Of a stretch of DNA of 64,000 bases, positions 20,914 through 29,642 are shown piece after piece. Position 1 is the stretch's first letter. Every line of letters begins with the position of its first letter. The stretch comes from Acidimicrobilacustris europaeus. GTDB lineage: Bacteria > Actinomycetota > Acidimicrobiia > Acidimicrobiales > Acidimicrobilacustridaceae. The notes under the pieces were generated by a model. That model made no database searches. It saw only the letters and a program-made list of their open reading frames with translations, and was not told the DNA's origin. The position numbers and the translations under genes were made by a program. The stretch is from contig OZ239146.1 in assembly GCA_965194515.1 (NCBI GenBank), forward strand, positions 1,240,001 to 1,304,000. Reading direction: 5' to 3'.

Positions 20914-21198
20914 TCAGAGGCCAGCGCGCTCAAGCTGCTGACGCAGCAGCGATTCCGCCTGCTTTCGCGTCTGCTTTGTGGCCTCAACGTTGGTGCGCAT
21001 GTCACCAACAAAAGAAATTCCGCGGTCAACCGCCACACGGACCCCAGAATCGGCCAATTCCGCGGCGCGGACCGCGGCCTCGCTCACATTTTCGGGCAGA
21101 TGACGACGGGCAAGATCACGGGCACGGAGGTATCCGACAACTGTTCCGGTCACGCCAACTGCAGTGCCAACAGTGAACCAAGTGACACGTTTAAACAT
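20914..21198 (-). CDS. Small membrane-associated protein (DUF6167-like)
   Basis: 94 residues. The N-terminus has a hydrophobic segment (WFTVGTAVGVTGTVVGYL), followed by a charged region predicted helical to the end (NVSEAAVRAAELADSGVRV, then KQTRKQAESLLRQQL). It starts in a TGATG overlap with the DUF948 gene, so the two are probably translationally coupled. In many actinobacteria a DUF948 gene and a small DUF6167 gene lie between rarA and alaS; this matches that arrangement, except that alaS is not next here. The function is unknown; the family name is from context and general resemblance. Confidence 0.75.
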   Translation of the reverse strand: MFKRVTWFTVGTAVGVTGTVVGYLRARDLARRHLPENVSEAAVRAAELADSGVRVAVDRGISFVGDMRTNVEATKQTRKQAESLLRQQLERAGL

Positions 21199-21656
21199 CA
21201 GCTGGCCCGTCGTTCGCGTCGCGAAGTTGTGCTGCGTGCATTACGCGAACGTCGCGACTTTCCGCGTGATCCGTCGGTGATCGCAAGTGGTTCAACCGCA
21301 TCAATCTGAGTGTCGTTGCGTGCGAGTCGCTGCGCGTTTCGATCGGTCGCGACTGAAAGCGACGCCAACTTCACGAGCGGGTTGCGCATGACCAACCACG
21401 CAAGCCGCGAGGTTGCTTCAACGCGAGCGCCAACCGTCTCGGCGGTGTCGAGCAACGAATCGACGCGTTCGATTTCGCCATTGGCGAGCGCGACCGTGGC
21501 ACGCAGTTCCGCGACTGCCGACATTGTTTCTACGCGGAGATCTTCCACCGTTGTTCGAAGCGAACGCAGGGTGGTGATGAGTGACTGCACCGCCATAGCG
21601 ACGACCACAAGACCCACAATTGCGACCACGATCAACACGACAGAAATGGTGCTCAT
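21198..21656 (-). CDS. DUF948 family membrane protein
   Basis: 152 residues. One N-terminal transmembrane helix (VVLIVVAIVGLVVVAMAV) is followed by a long amphipathic, coiled-coil-like region (LRSLRTTVEDLRVETMSA) and a basic, disordered tail rich in Arg/Ser (SRGKSRRSRNARS). This is the layout of DUF948 proteins, which are thought to be inner-membrane proteins with a cytoplasmic coiled coil; no biochemical role is established. It overlaps rarA by ATGA upstream and the next small gene by one base, so the three form one operon. Confidence 0.8.
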   Translation of the reverse strand: MSTISVVLIVVAIVGLVVVAMAVQSLITTLRSLRTTVEDLRVETMSAVAELRATVALANGEIERVDSLLDTAETVGARVEATSRLAWLVMRNPLVKLASLSVATDRNAQRLARNDTQIDAVEPLAITDGSRGKSRRSRNARSTTSRRERRAS

Positions 21657-23002
21657 GGCTGAGGCTCCTGGGGGTGCTGTTTGTGTTCATTCATGCGGTC
21701 TCGGACCTCGGCTTCGCCACCATGGGGGGATGGCTCGTAATAGACCCGACCTTCGAGTTCGGCCGGCCGGTACTGCTGGTCGACCCAGCCCTCGGGCTGC
21801 TCATGAGGGTACTCGTAGCCCTGTCCGTGACCGAGGCTTTTGGCACCCTTGTAGTGACCATCGCGGAGGTGGATCGGTACCTCTCCCCCGGCCTGATCGC
21901 GCACATCGGATTGGGCTCGGCCGAGGGCGACGGTGACTCGATTCGACTTCGGAGCGGTGGCGAGGTGAACCACAGCGTGGGCCAGATTCAGCTGCGCCTC
22001 AGGCAGACCGACGAACTCGACTGCACGGGCGGCAGCATCGGCGATCACTAGCGAATTCGAATCGGCCATACCGATGTCTTCGCTCGCCAGGATCACAAGG
22101 CGCCGAGCAATGAACCGGGCGTCCTCGCCAGCTTCGAGCATCCGGGCCAACCAATAGAGACCAGCGTCGGGGTCCGAACCTCGAATCGACTTGATGAACG
22201 CCGAGATGACGTCGTAGTGATCATCACGCCCATATCGAAGAGCTTTCGTGCCCAGGGCTGCTTCGACATCGGCAGCCGTCACGCGAATTGTTTCGTCGAC
22301 GATTGATCCTGAGCCGTCTCGAGCGGCATCGGGATGTTCGTGGGCGAGGGCAATAGCAACCTCGAGGCTGGTGAGCACATGGCGACCATCGCCGTTGGCT
22401 CGATCGACCAAGAGTTGACGCGCATCGTCGTCGATAGTGGCGCCTTCGGCGGCCAAGCCGCGGTCTACCAGCTGACCGCAAGCGTCAGCGGAAAGCAGAT
22501 CGAGCCGGAACAGCGTCGACCGACTCAACAGTGGCGGGTTCACTTCAAAAAATGGGTTCTCGGTGGTCGCTCCAATAAGAACCAGCAGGCCGCTTTCTAC
22601 CGATGGCAACAATGCATCTTGCTGAGACTTATTGAATCGATGGACCTCGTCGAGAAACAGAATTGTTCCTTGGCCGCGCATAGCCAGCCGCTCTTGTGCA
22701 CCAGCGGCCACCTCTCGCACGTCCTTCACCGAAGCGCTTACTGCAGAAAGTTGCTCGAACGCTTTCGACGTCGTGCGGGCGATGAGCTGCGAAATTGTGG
22801 TCTTACCTGTTCCCGGCGGACCCCAAAGGATCACCGAAGAAAGCCGGTCGGCTTCAATCAACGCCCGCAGCGGTTTGCCAGGGCCAAGCAAGTGTTCTTG
22901 ACCAACGACCTCGTCGAGGTTCTTGGGCCGAAGCCGAGCCGCGAGCGGGGCCTGCCGCGCCAGCCGATCTTCGGCAGCAGCAGCAAACAGGTCCTCGGTC
23001 AT
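21653..23002 (-). CDS. rarA: Replication-associated recombination protein A (RarA/MgsA AAA+ ATPase)
   Basis: 449 residues, the usual length. RarA is a clamp-loader-like AAA+ ATPase that acts at stalled replication forks. Visible are the N-terminal RPKNLDEVVGQEHLLG, Walker A GPPGTGKTT (~60), Walker B ILFLDEVHRFNKSQQD (~113), sensor 1 GATTENPFFEVN and the C-terminal MGS-type oligomerisation region (FIKSIRGSDPDAGLYWLARM). The ATG at 23002 follows a TAGCCT -10 by 6 nt, suggesting a leaderless transcript. It heads an operon with the DUF948 and small membrane genes. Confidence 0.95.
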   Translation of the reverse strand: MTEDLFAAAAEDRLARQAPLAARLRPKNLDEVVGQEHLLGPGKPLRALIEADRLSSVILWGPPGTGKTTISQLIARTTSKAFEQLSAVSASVKDVREVAAGAQERLAMRGQGTILFLDEVHRFNKSQQDALLPSVESGLLVLIGATTENPFFEVNPPLLSRSTLFRLDLLSADACGQLVDRGLAAEGATIDDDARQLLVDRANGDGRHVLTSLEVAIALAHEHPDAARDGSGSIVDETIRVTAADVEAALGTKALRYGRDDHYDVISAFIKSIRGSDPDAGLYWLARMLEAGEDARFIARRLVILASEDIGMADSNSLVIADAAARAVEFVGLPEAQLNLAHAVVHLATAPKSNRVTVALGRAQSDVRDQAGGEVPIHLRDGHYKGAKSLGHGQGYEYPHEQPEGWVDQQYRPAELEGRVYYEPSPHGGEAEVRDRMNEHKQHPQEPQP

Positions 23003-23008
23003 CGCCCG

Positions 23009-23014
23009 AGGCTA
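23009..23014 (-). promoter_or_regulatory. -10 element for leaderless rarA
   Basis: TAGCCT lies 6 nt before the rarA ATG, placing transcription start at or next to the start codon. No Shine-Dalgarno is present. Confidence 0.5.
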
Positions 23015-23043
23015 CCGGTCGCCTGTGTCGGAACTCCGGAGGG

Positions 23044-24798
23044 TCAGTCGTTCTTCTTGGTGGGAAGAAGGCGCAGTCCGAGTTCGTCGAGTTGTGCTGT
23101 GTCGATCGGTGTCGGCGCATGGGTGAGCGGATCGGTTCCCGACTGTGTCTTGGGGAACGCAATGACTTCACGAATGTTTTCCTCGCCCGCAAGCAGTGCA
23201 ACCAGGCGATCGATGCCGAACGCGAAACCCGCATGCGGTGGTGCGCCGAACCGGAACGCATCGAGCAAGAAACCAAACTTGCTCTGCTGCTCGGCGACGC
23301 CAATGCCAAGAAGCTCGAACATACGGCTTTGGATGTCGCCGCGATGAATTCGGACGCTGCCAGAACCAAGTTCCCAACCATTGAGCACAAGGTCATAGGC
23401 CTGCGAACGAACCTTCAACAGGTCCTGCGGGTTACCGGTGTCGAGCAACGCGACATCTTCCGCGTGCGGCATCGTGAATGGGTGATGCGCGGGAACGGGG
23501 TTCCCGGCATCGTCGAGAGATTCGAACAGTGGGAAGTCGACAACCCAAAGGAACTGCAAGCCACCTTCGGTAACGGGCGGGCGACCAAGTTCAAGACGAA
23601 GAAGACCGAGCACATGGCACACCTTGGGGCGGTCGTCAGCGACCAGAAGAAGCAGATCGCCCGTCTTTGCTCCGGAGGTTGCAACCAGCCCGGCGAGTTC
23701 GTCGGCGGAAAGGAATTTGGCGACGGGCGAATCGAGTTCGCCGCCGTCCTTGACGCGCATCCACACGAGGCCCTTGGCGCCCCAGCGCTTTGCCTTGTCG
23801 GTGAGTTCGTCGAGCTTGGAGCGAGTGAACTCTGCTCCCCCGTCGACCACGATGCCTTTTACGCAATCGGCCTTGAATGCGTTGAACTCGGTGGCGGCAA
23901 AGTTCGGCGTGAGTTCGATGAGTTCCATGCCGAAGCGGATATCGGGCTTATCGGAACCGAAACGTTCCTGCGCCTCTTGCCAAGTCATGCGGGGAACGTC
24001 GCCCATCTTCTGACCAGTGGCTTCTTCGACCGCAGCGGAGACAGCAACGGAAATGAACGCGAGAACTTCTTCTTGCGAAACGAAACTGGCTTCGGCGTCG
24101 AGTTGCATGAATTCGAACTGACGATCGGCACGAAGATCTTCGTCGCGAAGGCAACGAGCAATTTGGTAATAACGATCGATACCGCCAACCATGCACAGCT
24201 GCTTGAACAACTGTGGGCTCTGCGGAAGCGCGTAGAACGACCCTGGCGAAAGACGGCTCGGTACGACGAAATCTCGCGCGCCTTCAGGAGTGGACGCAAT
24301 GAGCATTGGAGTTTCGATTTCGACGAAACCCTGATCGTCCATGGCTCGTCGCAGTGAGGCATTGACCTTGGCGCGAATACGGAGGTTGCGCTGCATGCGC
24401 TCGGTACGCAGATCGACATAGCGATGAGCGAGGCGCACCATTTCGTCGACCTCGACACGATCGTTGAGCTGGAACGGGGGCGGCTCAGAGACATTCAGAA
24501 TTTCGACGCGGCAGTCGCCGATCTCGATCTCGCCGGTAGGCATGTTGTCGTTCGTGGTGCCATCGGGACGCTGGCGCACGGTGCCCGTGATGCGAACCAC
24601 ATACTCGGAGCGCAGATCGGCAGCCCCGTCGACTACGCACTGCACGAGACCAGTGTAATCACGAAGATCGATGAAGGCCAGATGCTCACCATGCTCACGG
24701 CGACGGGCCACCCAGCCACAGACCGCAACCTCGCGACCGATGTCGGAGGCACGAAGCGTTCCGCAATGGTCGGTACGCATAGAAACGGAATCAGTCAC
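23044..24798 (-). CDS. aspS: Aspartyl-tRNA synthetase (probably non-discriminating Asp/Asn)
   Basis: 584 residues, class IIb synthetase. An N-terminal OB fold (CGWVARRREHGEHLAFIDLRD) is followed by the catalytic core with motif 2 (CLRDEDLRADRQFEFMQLD), a central GAD-type insertion and motif 3 (GFAFGIDRLVALLAG). His36 in RRREHG sits where E. coli AspRS has Leu30; His there is a known mark of non-discriminating enzymes that also charge tRNA-Asn with Asp. If so, the cell needs GatCAB and may lack AsnRS. The start is GTG at 24798 with GAAGG upstream. It lies between hisS (15 nt away) and rarA on the same strand. Confidence 0.95.
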   Translation of the reverse strand: MTDSVSMRTDHCGTLRASDIGREVAVCGWVARRREHGEHLAFIDLRDYTGLVQCVVDGAADLRSEYVVRITGTVRQRPDGTTNDNMPTGEIEIGDCRVEILNVSEPPPFQLNDRVEVDEMVRLAHRYVDLRTERMQRNLRIRAKVNASLRRAMDDQGFVEIETPMLIASTPEGARDFVVPSRLSPGSFYALPQSPQLFKQLCMVGGIDRYYQIARCLRDEDLRADRQFEFMQLDAEASFVSQEEVLAFISVAVSAAVEEATGQKMGDVPRMTWQEAQERFGSDKPDIRFGMELIELTPNFAATEFNAFKADCVKGIVVDGGAEFTRSKLDELTDKAKRWGAKGLVWMRVKDGGELDSPVAKFLSADELAGLVATSGAKTGDLLLLVADDRPKVCHVLGLLRLELGRPPVTEGGLQFLWVVDFPLFESLDDAGNPVPAHHPFTMPHAEDVALLDTGNPQDLLKVRSQAYDLVLNGWELGSGSVRIHRGDIQSRMFELLGIGVAEQQSKFGFLLDAFRFGAPPHAGFAFGIDRLVALLAGEENIREVIAFPKTQSGTDPLTHAPTPIDTAQLDELGLRLLPTKKND

Positions 24799-24814
24799 GG
24801 AAGGTCCTTCAGGT

Positions 24815-26098
24815 TCAGGAGAGTCGAGCGGCCAGCACGGCAGCAGCGGTCGAGCGATCTACGGCTTCTTGTCCGGTGTCGCCGCGCAGGTCACGGATTG
24901 TCACGGTGCCGGCTGCGGCTTCGTCATCACCAATGATGCAGACAAAGGCTGCGCCGGACTTATCAGCAGATTTCATTTGTGACTTCATTGAGCGACCATC
25001 GAATGCACGCTCGGCGCTAATGCCAGCGCGACGAAGTTCGATAGTGAAATCGCGAGCAGCGGTGCCACCGGTGGTGTCGACCACGAAAACATCGGTAGAG
25101 CTGGCGGGAGCGGGGAACACGCCCTCGGCATCGCAGGTGAGCAGCACTCGTTCGATGCCGGAACCAAAACCGATACCGGGGGTAGACGGACCGCCGAGCG
25201 ATTCAATAAGACCGTCGTAGCGACCGCCACCACCGATGGTTGATTGGGCGGCATCGAGCGCGTTACTCACGAACTCAAATGTGGTGTGCGTGTAGTAATC
25301 GAGACCGCGCACCAAACGGGGCTCAACGGTGAAGTCGATGCCAAGCGCTGTGAGGCCAGACTTCACACGCTCAAACCGCTCGGCAGCTTCGGGAGAAAGT
25401 CGATCGGTGATACGTGGAGCGTCGGCGATTGCCGCAATGGTGACTGGGCGCTTCGAGTCGAGAACCCGCATCGGGTGATCGACGACCTTTTCGGCATCTT
25501 TGGGGTCGAGCGTGTCGAGACGTTCGTTGAGCCACGCCCGCACATCTTCGATGTAGCGACGGCGATCGTCGGCAGTGCCCATCGAATTGATGAGAAGTGT
25601 GACCTGCTTGAGGCCAACCGATACGTAAAAGTCGTGGAGCATGGCGATGACTTCGACGTCGAGATCGGGGTCCTCGGAACCGATGGCTTCAGCGCCGAGT
25701 TGGTGGTGCTGACGGAAACGCCCTGCTTGCGGACGCTCGTAGCGGAATGACGGCGCCGCGTACCAAACCTTCCAGGGTTTCGCTTCGCCCTGTGCGTGTT
25801 GGATCCATGCTCTGGCGATTGAGGCAGTGCCTTCGGGGCGCAACGCGATGTGGCGTTCGCCTTTGTCGAGGAAGTCGTACATCTCCTTGCGAACAAGGTC
25901 GGTCCCCTCGCCTACGCGAGAGAACACGCCGATTTCTTCGAACATTGGACTTTGCACAAGGCCATAGCCTGCAAGACCGACATGGCTGGCGAAAACCGCA
26001 ATAAGGGCCTGCCAGCGATCAGATTCGGGAGGTAGGACGTCGCGAGTTCCGGTTGGGGCCTTGAACGGCTCAATTCGGGAACTCGTCGGATCGGACAC
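24815..26098 (-). CDS. hisS: Histidyl-tRNA synthetase
   Basis: 427 residues, class II synthetase. Motif 1 region GTRDVLPPES, the LRPEGTASIARAW motif, motif 2 FRYERPQAGRFRQHHQLG, the histidine-specific LVRGLDYYTHTTFEF and motif 3 GIGFGSGIERVL are all present, followed by an anticodon-binding domain (VFVVDTTGG to the end). The GTG start at 26098 lies 8 nt after a TAGGAT -10 and has no Shine-Dalgarno. aspS follows after 16 nt, so hisS-aspS are probably co-transcribed. Confidence 0.95.
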   Translation of the reverse strand: MSDPTSSRIEPFKAPTGTRDVLPPESDRWQALIAVFASHVGLAGYGLVQSPMFEEIGVFSRVGEGTDLVRKEMYDFLDKGERHIALRPEGTASIARAWIQHAQGEAKPWKVWYAAPSFRYERPQAGRFRQHHQLGAEAIGSEDPDLDVEVIAMLHDFYVSVGLKQVTLLINSMGTADDRRRYIEDVRAWLNERLDTLDPKDAEKVVDHPMRVLDSKRPVTIAAIADAPRITDRLSPEAAERFERVKSGLTALGIDFTVEPRLVRGLDYYTHTTFEFVSNALDAAQSTIGGGGRYDGLIESLGGPSTPGIGFGSGIERVLLTCDAEGVFPAPASSTDVFVVDTTGGTAARDFTIELRRAGISAERAFDGRSMKSQMKSADKSGAAFVCIIGDDEAAAGTVTIRDLRGDTGQEAVDRSTAAAVLAARLS

Positions 26099-26106
26099 GA
26101 CTCATG

Positions 26107-26112
26107 ATCCTA
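26107..26112 (-). promoter_or_regulatory. -10 element for leaderless hisS
   Basis: TAGGAT 8 nt before the hisS GTG, in the 60-bp gap after rel. Confidence 0.45.
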
Positions 26113-26158
26113 CCGGTGACGTCCCCTTGCTCACGAACCCTTTGGCCAGAAGTTCTCG

Positions 26159-28414
26159 CTAGCGATCTCCGAGATCGCCATCACCGTCGGAATCACCCTT
26201 GCCAGGCAACACCCGGTAGGCGTCGTAGATACCGTCGATTTTCTTGATCGACCAAAGAAGCGGACTCAACTGAGAGACGTCGCCCAATTCGAAATCGAAA
26301 CGCATCGATGAGATTCGGTCGGAGCCGGTCACCGTGTTGCACGACACGATATTGACGTGGTGATCGGCCAAAGCTGCAGACACGTCGCGTAGAAGGCGTG
26401 AACGATCGAGACCCTTCACTTCAATCGAAGCAATGAACATTGCAGCAATATCGGTATCCCACTCGACGTCGATAAGGCGATCAGCCTGTCCGTCGGAGAG
26501 AGACATGGCGTTTGCGCAATCGGATCGGTGAACCGACACACCGCGGCCTCGGGTAACGAAGCCCATAATTTCGTCGCCCGGAACCGGAGTGCAGCACCGC
26601 GACAGACGAACCATGACGTCGTCGAGTCCTTCGACATGCACACCCGACGGGCTTCCTCCGACGCGTTCCGAACGGCGACGTGTATGAACTGTTGTTGACA
26701 ACTGTTCTTCGCGGCCCGGCTCGACTGACTCAAGCTTCTTGCGAATTCGCTCGGCAACTGATTGCGCCGACTGGTGGCCGCCGCCGATTGCGGCATGGAG
26801 CGACTCGAGATCGGTGTAGTTGAGTTCCGTCGCAATTTCCTCGAGAACCCGGGACTGGCGGATCTTCTGCACCGGAAGTCCTTCACGACGAAGAGCCTTG
26901 ATGAGATCGTCGTTGCCATTTTCGATTGCGTCTTCGCGTCGTTCTCGCGAATGCCAAGCCTTGACCTTGTTTGCGGCCTTATGGGAAACCACAAAGCGCA
27001 ACCAGTCCTGCGAGGGGCCACTGCTTTCGACCTTCGACGTAAAGATTTCGACCGAATCACCCGATTGAAGTTCGGTATCGAGAGCAACTAAACGCCCATT
27101 GACGCGTGCACCAATACAGGAATGACCCACATCGGTGTGGATCGCATAGGCGAAATCGACAGTGGTGGCTCCGAGGGGAAGCGTGACCACCTTGCCCTTC
27201 GGTGTAAAGACGAAGACTTCGTCCTGCTCAAGATCAATTTTGAGATTGGCCATGAACTCTGATGGGTCAGAGGTTTCGGTTTGCCAATCGACGATTCGGT
27301 TCAGCCATGCCAGATCGGCAGAACTTTCGTTGTTGTCCTTGTAGTTCCAGTGGGCGGCAACACCGAACTCGGCACGGCGATGCATTTCAAGGGTTCGGAT
27401 CTGGACTTCCAGAGATTTGCCACCGGGACCAACCACGGTGGTGTGAAGTGATTGGTAGAGGTTGAACTTGGGCATCGCCACGTAGTCCTTGAAGCGCCCC
27501 TGAACTGGCTTCCAAGTTGCGTGAATCGAACCGAGCGCCGCGTAACAGTCCTTTACGGTGCCAACGATGACCCGAACCGCGACGAGATCAAAGATTTCGT
27601 CGAAGTCGCGACCCTTCACCACCATTTTCTCGTAGATGCTCCACAAGTGCTTTGGTCGACCTGTGACCTCGGCAGTGATGTGAAGTTCGCTGAGGCGACC
27701 ACGTACGTCTTCAAGGACGTTGGTCAGGTAGACATCGCGCTCTGGGGCACGGGTGGCGACCATGTGGTCGATTTCGGCGTATCGCTTTGGATGAAGTGAC
27801 GCGAAGCAGAGATCTTCAAGCTGCTGTTTGAGTTCTTGCATGCCAAGGCGATGGGCAAGTGGTGCATAAATGTCGATAGTTTCCTGCGCCGTGCGGTGCT
27901 GCTTCCATGCGGGCATTGCGGCAATGGTCCGCATGTTGTGAAGTCGATCAGCGAGCTTGATGATGAGGACGCGGAGATCCTTGGCCATCGCCACGAGCAT
28001 TTTGCGAACAGTGGCCGCTTGCTGTGCTTCTTTGCTGTCGAACTTGATGCGATCGAGTTTCGTGACGCCGTCCACTATTCGAGCGACGTCCTCGCCGAAT
28101 TCTTTCTCGACATCGATCAGCGTTGCACCAGTGTCTTCCACCGCATCGTGCAGAAGCGCAGCAGCAATAGTGACGTCATCAAGGCCGAGCTCGGCACAGA
28201 TCTTGGCCACCGCAACCGGGTGCGTGACATAGGGCTCGCCTGACTTACGCGATTGACCTTCGTGCGCAGCCGCCGCCCGGTCATAGGCCCGCGTGATCAG
28301 CGACGGCGATGAACGCGGATGATGGGACTGAAAGATTGCAACGAGCGGGGCGACCTCTTCGGATGGCGCTGCGACGTGACGTCGCCAGGGCAGCACACGA
28401 TTGACGGTCGCCAT
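26159..28414 (-). CDS. rel: Bifunctional (p)ppGpp synthetase/hydrolase (Rel)
   Basis: 751 residues, the usual length of long RSH enzymes. The domain order is complete: HD hydrolase (GEPYVTHPVAVAKI, then LLHDAVEDTG), synthetase (GRDFDEIFDLVAVRV, GRFKDYVAMPKFNLYQSLHT, then EVQIRTLEMHRRAEFGVAAHW), TGS (VDFAYAIHTDVGHSCIGARV), a helical/RIS region with CCTPVPGDEIMGFVTRGRGV and a C-terminal ACT domain. Intact HD and synthetase motifs suggest it both makes and degrades the alarmone. The ATG at 28414 has GAGG about 10 nt upstream. Confidence 0.95.
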   Translation of the reverse strand: MATVNRVLPWRRHVAAPSEEVAPLVAIFQSHHPRSSPSLITRAYDRAAAAHEGQSRKSGEPYVTHPVAVAKICAELGLDDVTIAAALLHDAVEDTGATLIDVEKEFGEDVARIVDGVTKLDRIKFDSKEAQQAATVRKMLVAMAKDLRVLIIKLADRLHNMRTIAAMPAWKQHRTAQETIDIYAPLAHRLGMQELKQQLEDLCFASLHPKRYAEIDHMVATRAPERDVYLTNVLEDVRGRLSELHITAEVTGRPKHLWSIYEKMVVKGRDFDEIFDLVAVRVIVGTVKDCYAALGSIHATWKPVQGRFKDYVAMPKFNLYQSLHTTVVGPGGKSLEVQIRTLEMHRRAEFGVAAHWNYKDNNESSADLAWLNRIVDWQTETSDPSEFMANLKIDLEQDEVFVFTPKGKVVTLPLGATTVDFAYAIHTDVGHSCIGARVNGRLVALDTELQSGDSVEIFTSKVESSGPSQDWLRFVVSHKAANKVKAWHSRERREDAIENGNDDLIKALRREGLPVQKIRQSRVLEEIATELNYTDLESLHAAIGGGHQSAQSVAERIRKKLESVEPGREEQLSTTVHTRRRSERVGGSPSGVHVEGLDDVMVRLSRCCTPVPGDEIMGFVTRGRGVSVHRSDCANAMSLSDGQADRLIDVEWDTDIAAMFIASIEVKGLDRSRLLRDVSAALADHHVNIVSCNTVTGSDRISSMRFDFELGDVSQLSPLLWSIKKIDGIYDAYRVLPGKGDSDGDGDLGDR

Positions 28415-28526
28415 TGGTTAGACCCTCGCCCGGGCACGACCGGGCGGACATACCCCGGAAGCGATTCTGACCGAACTCATCATGGCTCCACGGTACAGGC
28501 GGAGCGTCCCCGCCCCGACTCTTTAC

Positions 28527-29642
28527 CTAGCGCTTGCGTTGGTTCTTGCGCGGCCGTGGCGGGATCACACCAGAAGGCGATGCAACTGGTGCTGATTTAT
28601 CGGCAGAATCGGCTGAGGATGGCGTCGCAGTCACCGCGATGGCCGGCGAACCCGCACCCGTCAGACCAACTCGCTCCGCAGAGCGTGTGACGTCCACACC
28701 TTGGGATTGCAATCGCTCACGGATCGCCTTGTATTTAGATTCACGTTCCTTCAAGGCGACGAGAACGGGTGCGGCAACGAAGACCGAGGAATAGGCGCCA
28801 GCCAGCAAACCAACGGTGAGTGCCACGGAGAACTCCTGCAGAGTCACCGCGCCCATGATGAACGCTCCGACGACCAACAACGAAAGAACCGGCAACAGCG
28901 AAGAGACCGTCGTGTTGATCGAACGCAGAAGCACCTGGTTCATCGACAGCGACGTCATCTGCCCGTAGGTCATACGCCCGCTTTGACCGACGAGTCCTTC
29001 GTTTTCCTTGATTTTGTCGTCGACCACGATCGTGTCGTAAATCGAGTAGCCCAAAATCGTAAGGAAAGCGATCACCGTCCCAGGCGAAACCTCAAACTGG
29101 AAAATGGAATACACACCGACAGAAATCAAAACGTCGTGGACCACCGCGAATACTGCAGCTACGGCCATTCGCCACTCGAGGCGAATCGAGAGATAGATGA
29201 GAATCGCGATCGCAAAGAAGATGAGGGCCCGAACCGCCGATGCCGTGACGTCCGATCCCCACGATGCTCCAACCGTCGAAACACTCACTTCGGAAACATC
29301 GGTACCAGCCAGATCGGCGAGCGCTTGCCGAACTTCAACCGTATGTTCAGGGGTGCTTTCCGGACCTTGCACCCTGAGAATGTCGGAACCAACGATCTGG
29401 ATCTTGGCCTGAGCCTCGCCTACCGACTCGAGTTCGGATCTGGCTTCCTCTACCGAGACTCCCGGAGCGCGGACTTCCCAAGAAACGCCGCCTTCAAAGT
29501 CGATACCGAGGTTCAAACCGCGAGTCGTCAACGAAACGATGCTTACGATGACCAAGATTGCCGATACAGCAAGACCACGCTTCCACCACACCAAGAAATC
29601 GATGTTTGTTTGACCGCGATTGATGCGCGACATCCAATTCAT
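28527..29642 (-). CDS. secF: Protein-export membrane protein SecF
   Basis: 371 residues from the ATG at 29642, chosen because GGAGG stands 7 nt upstream and because it overlaps the secD stop as ATGA; the frame is open further upstream but that part lies inside secD. It carries the SecF signature LNLGIDFEGGVSWEV, the periplasmic P1 domain and the six-helix RND-type core with GYSIYDTIVVDDKIKEN. The C-terminus has a ~45-residue tail, Ala/Ser/Pro-rich then basic (PPRPRKNQRKR), likely cytoplasmic. SecDF uses the proton motive force to complete export through SecYEG. Confidence 0.93.
   Translation of the reverse strand: MNWMSRINRGQTNIDFLVWWKRGLAVSAILVIVSIVSLTTRGLNLGIDFEGGVSWEVRAPGVSVEEARSELESVGEAQAKIQIVGSDILRVQGPESTPEHTVEVRQALADLAGTDVSEVSVSTVGASWGSDVTASAVRALIFFAIAILIYLSIRLEWRMAVAAVFAVVHDVLISVGVYSIFQFEVSPGTVIAFLTILGYSIYDTIVVDDKIKENEGLVGQSGRMTYGQMTSLSMNQVLLRSINTTVSSLLPVLSLLVVGAFIMGAVTLQEFSVALTVGLLAGAYSSVFVAAPVLVALKERESKYKAIRERLQSQGVDVTRSAERVGLTGAGSPAIAVTATPSSADSADKSAPVASPSGVIPPRPRKNQRKR

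Noticed and set aside
22334..24357. Long plus-strand ORFs opposite rarA and aspS (337 and 520 codons)
   Set aside because: They lie antisense to strongly supported genes and encode no recognisable domains.
28498..28514. GGCGG/CCGCC stem after secF
   Set aside because: The stem is only 5 bp, without a T tract; too weak to call a terminator.
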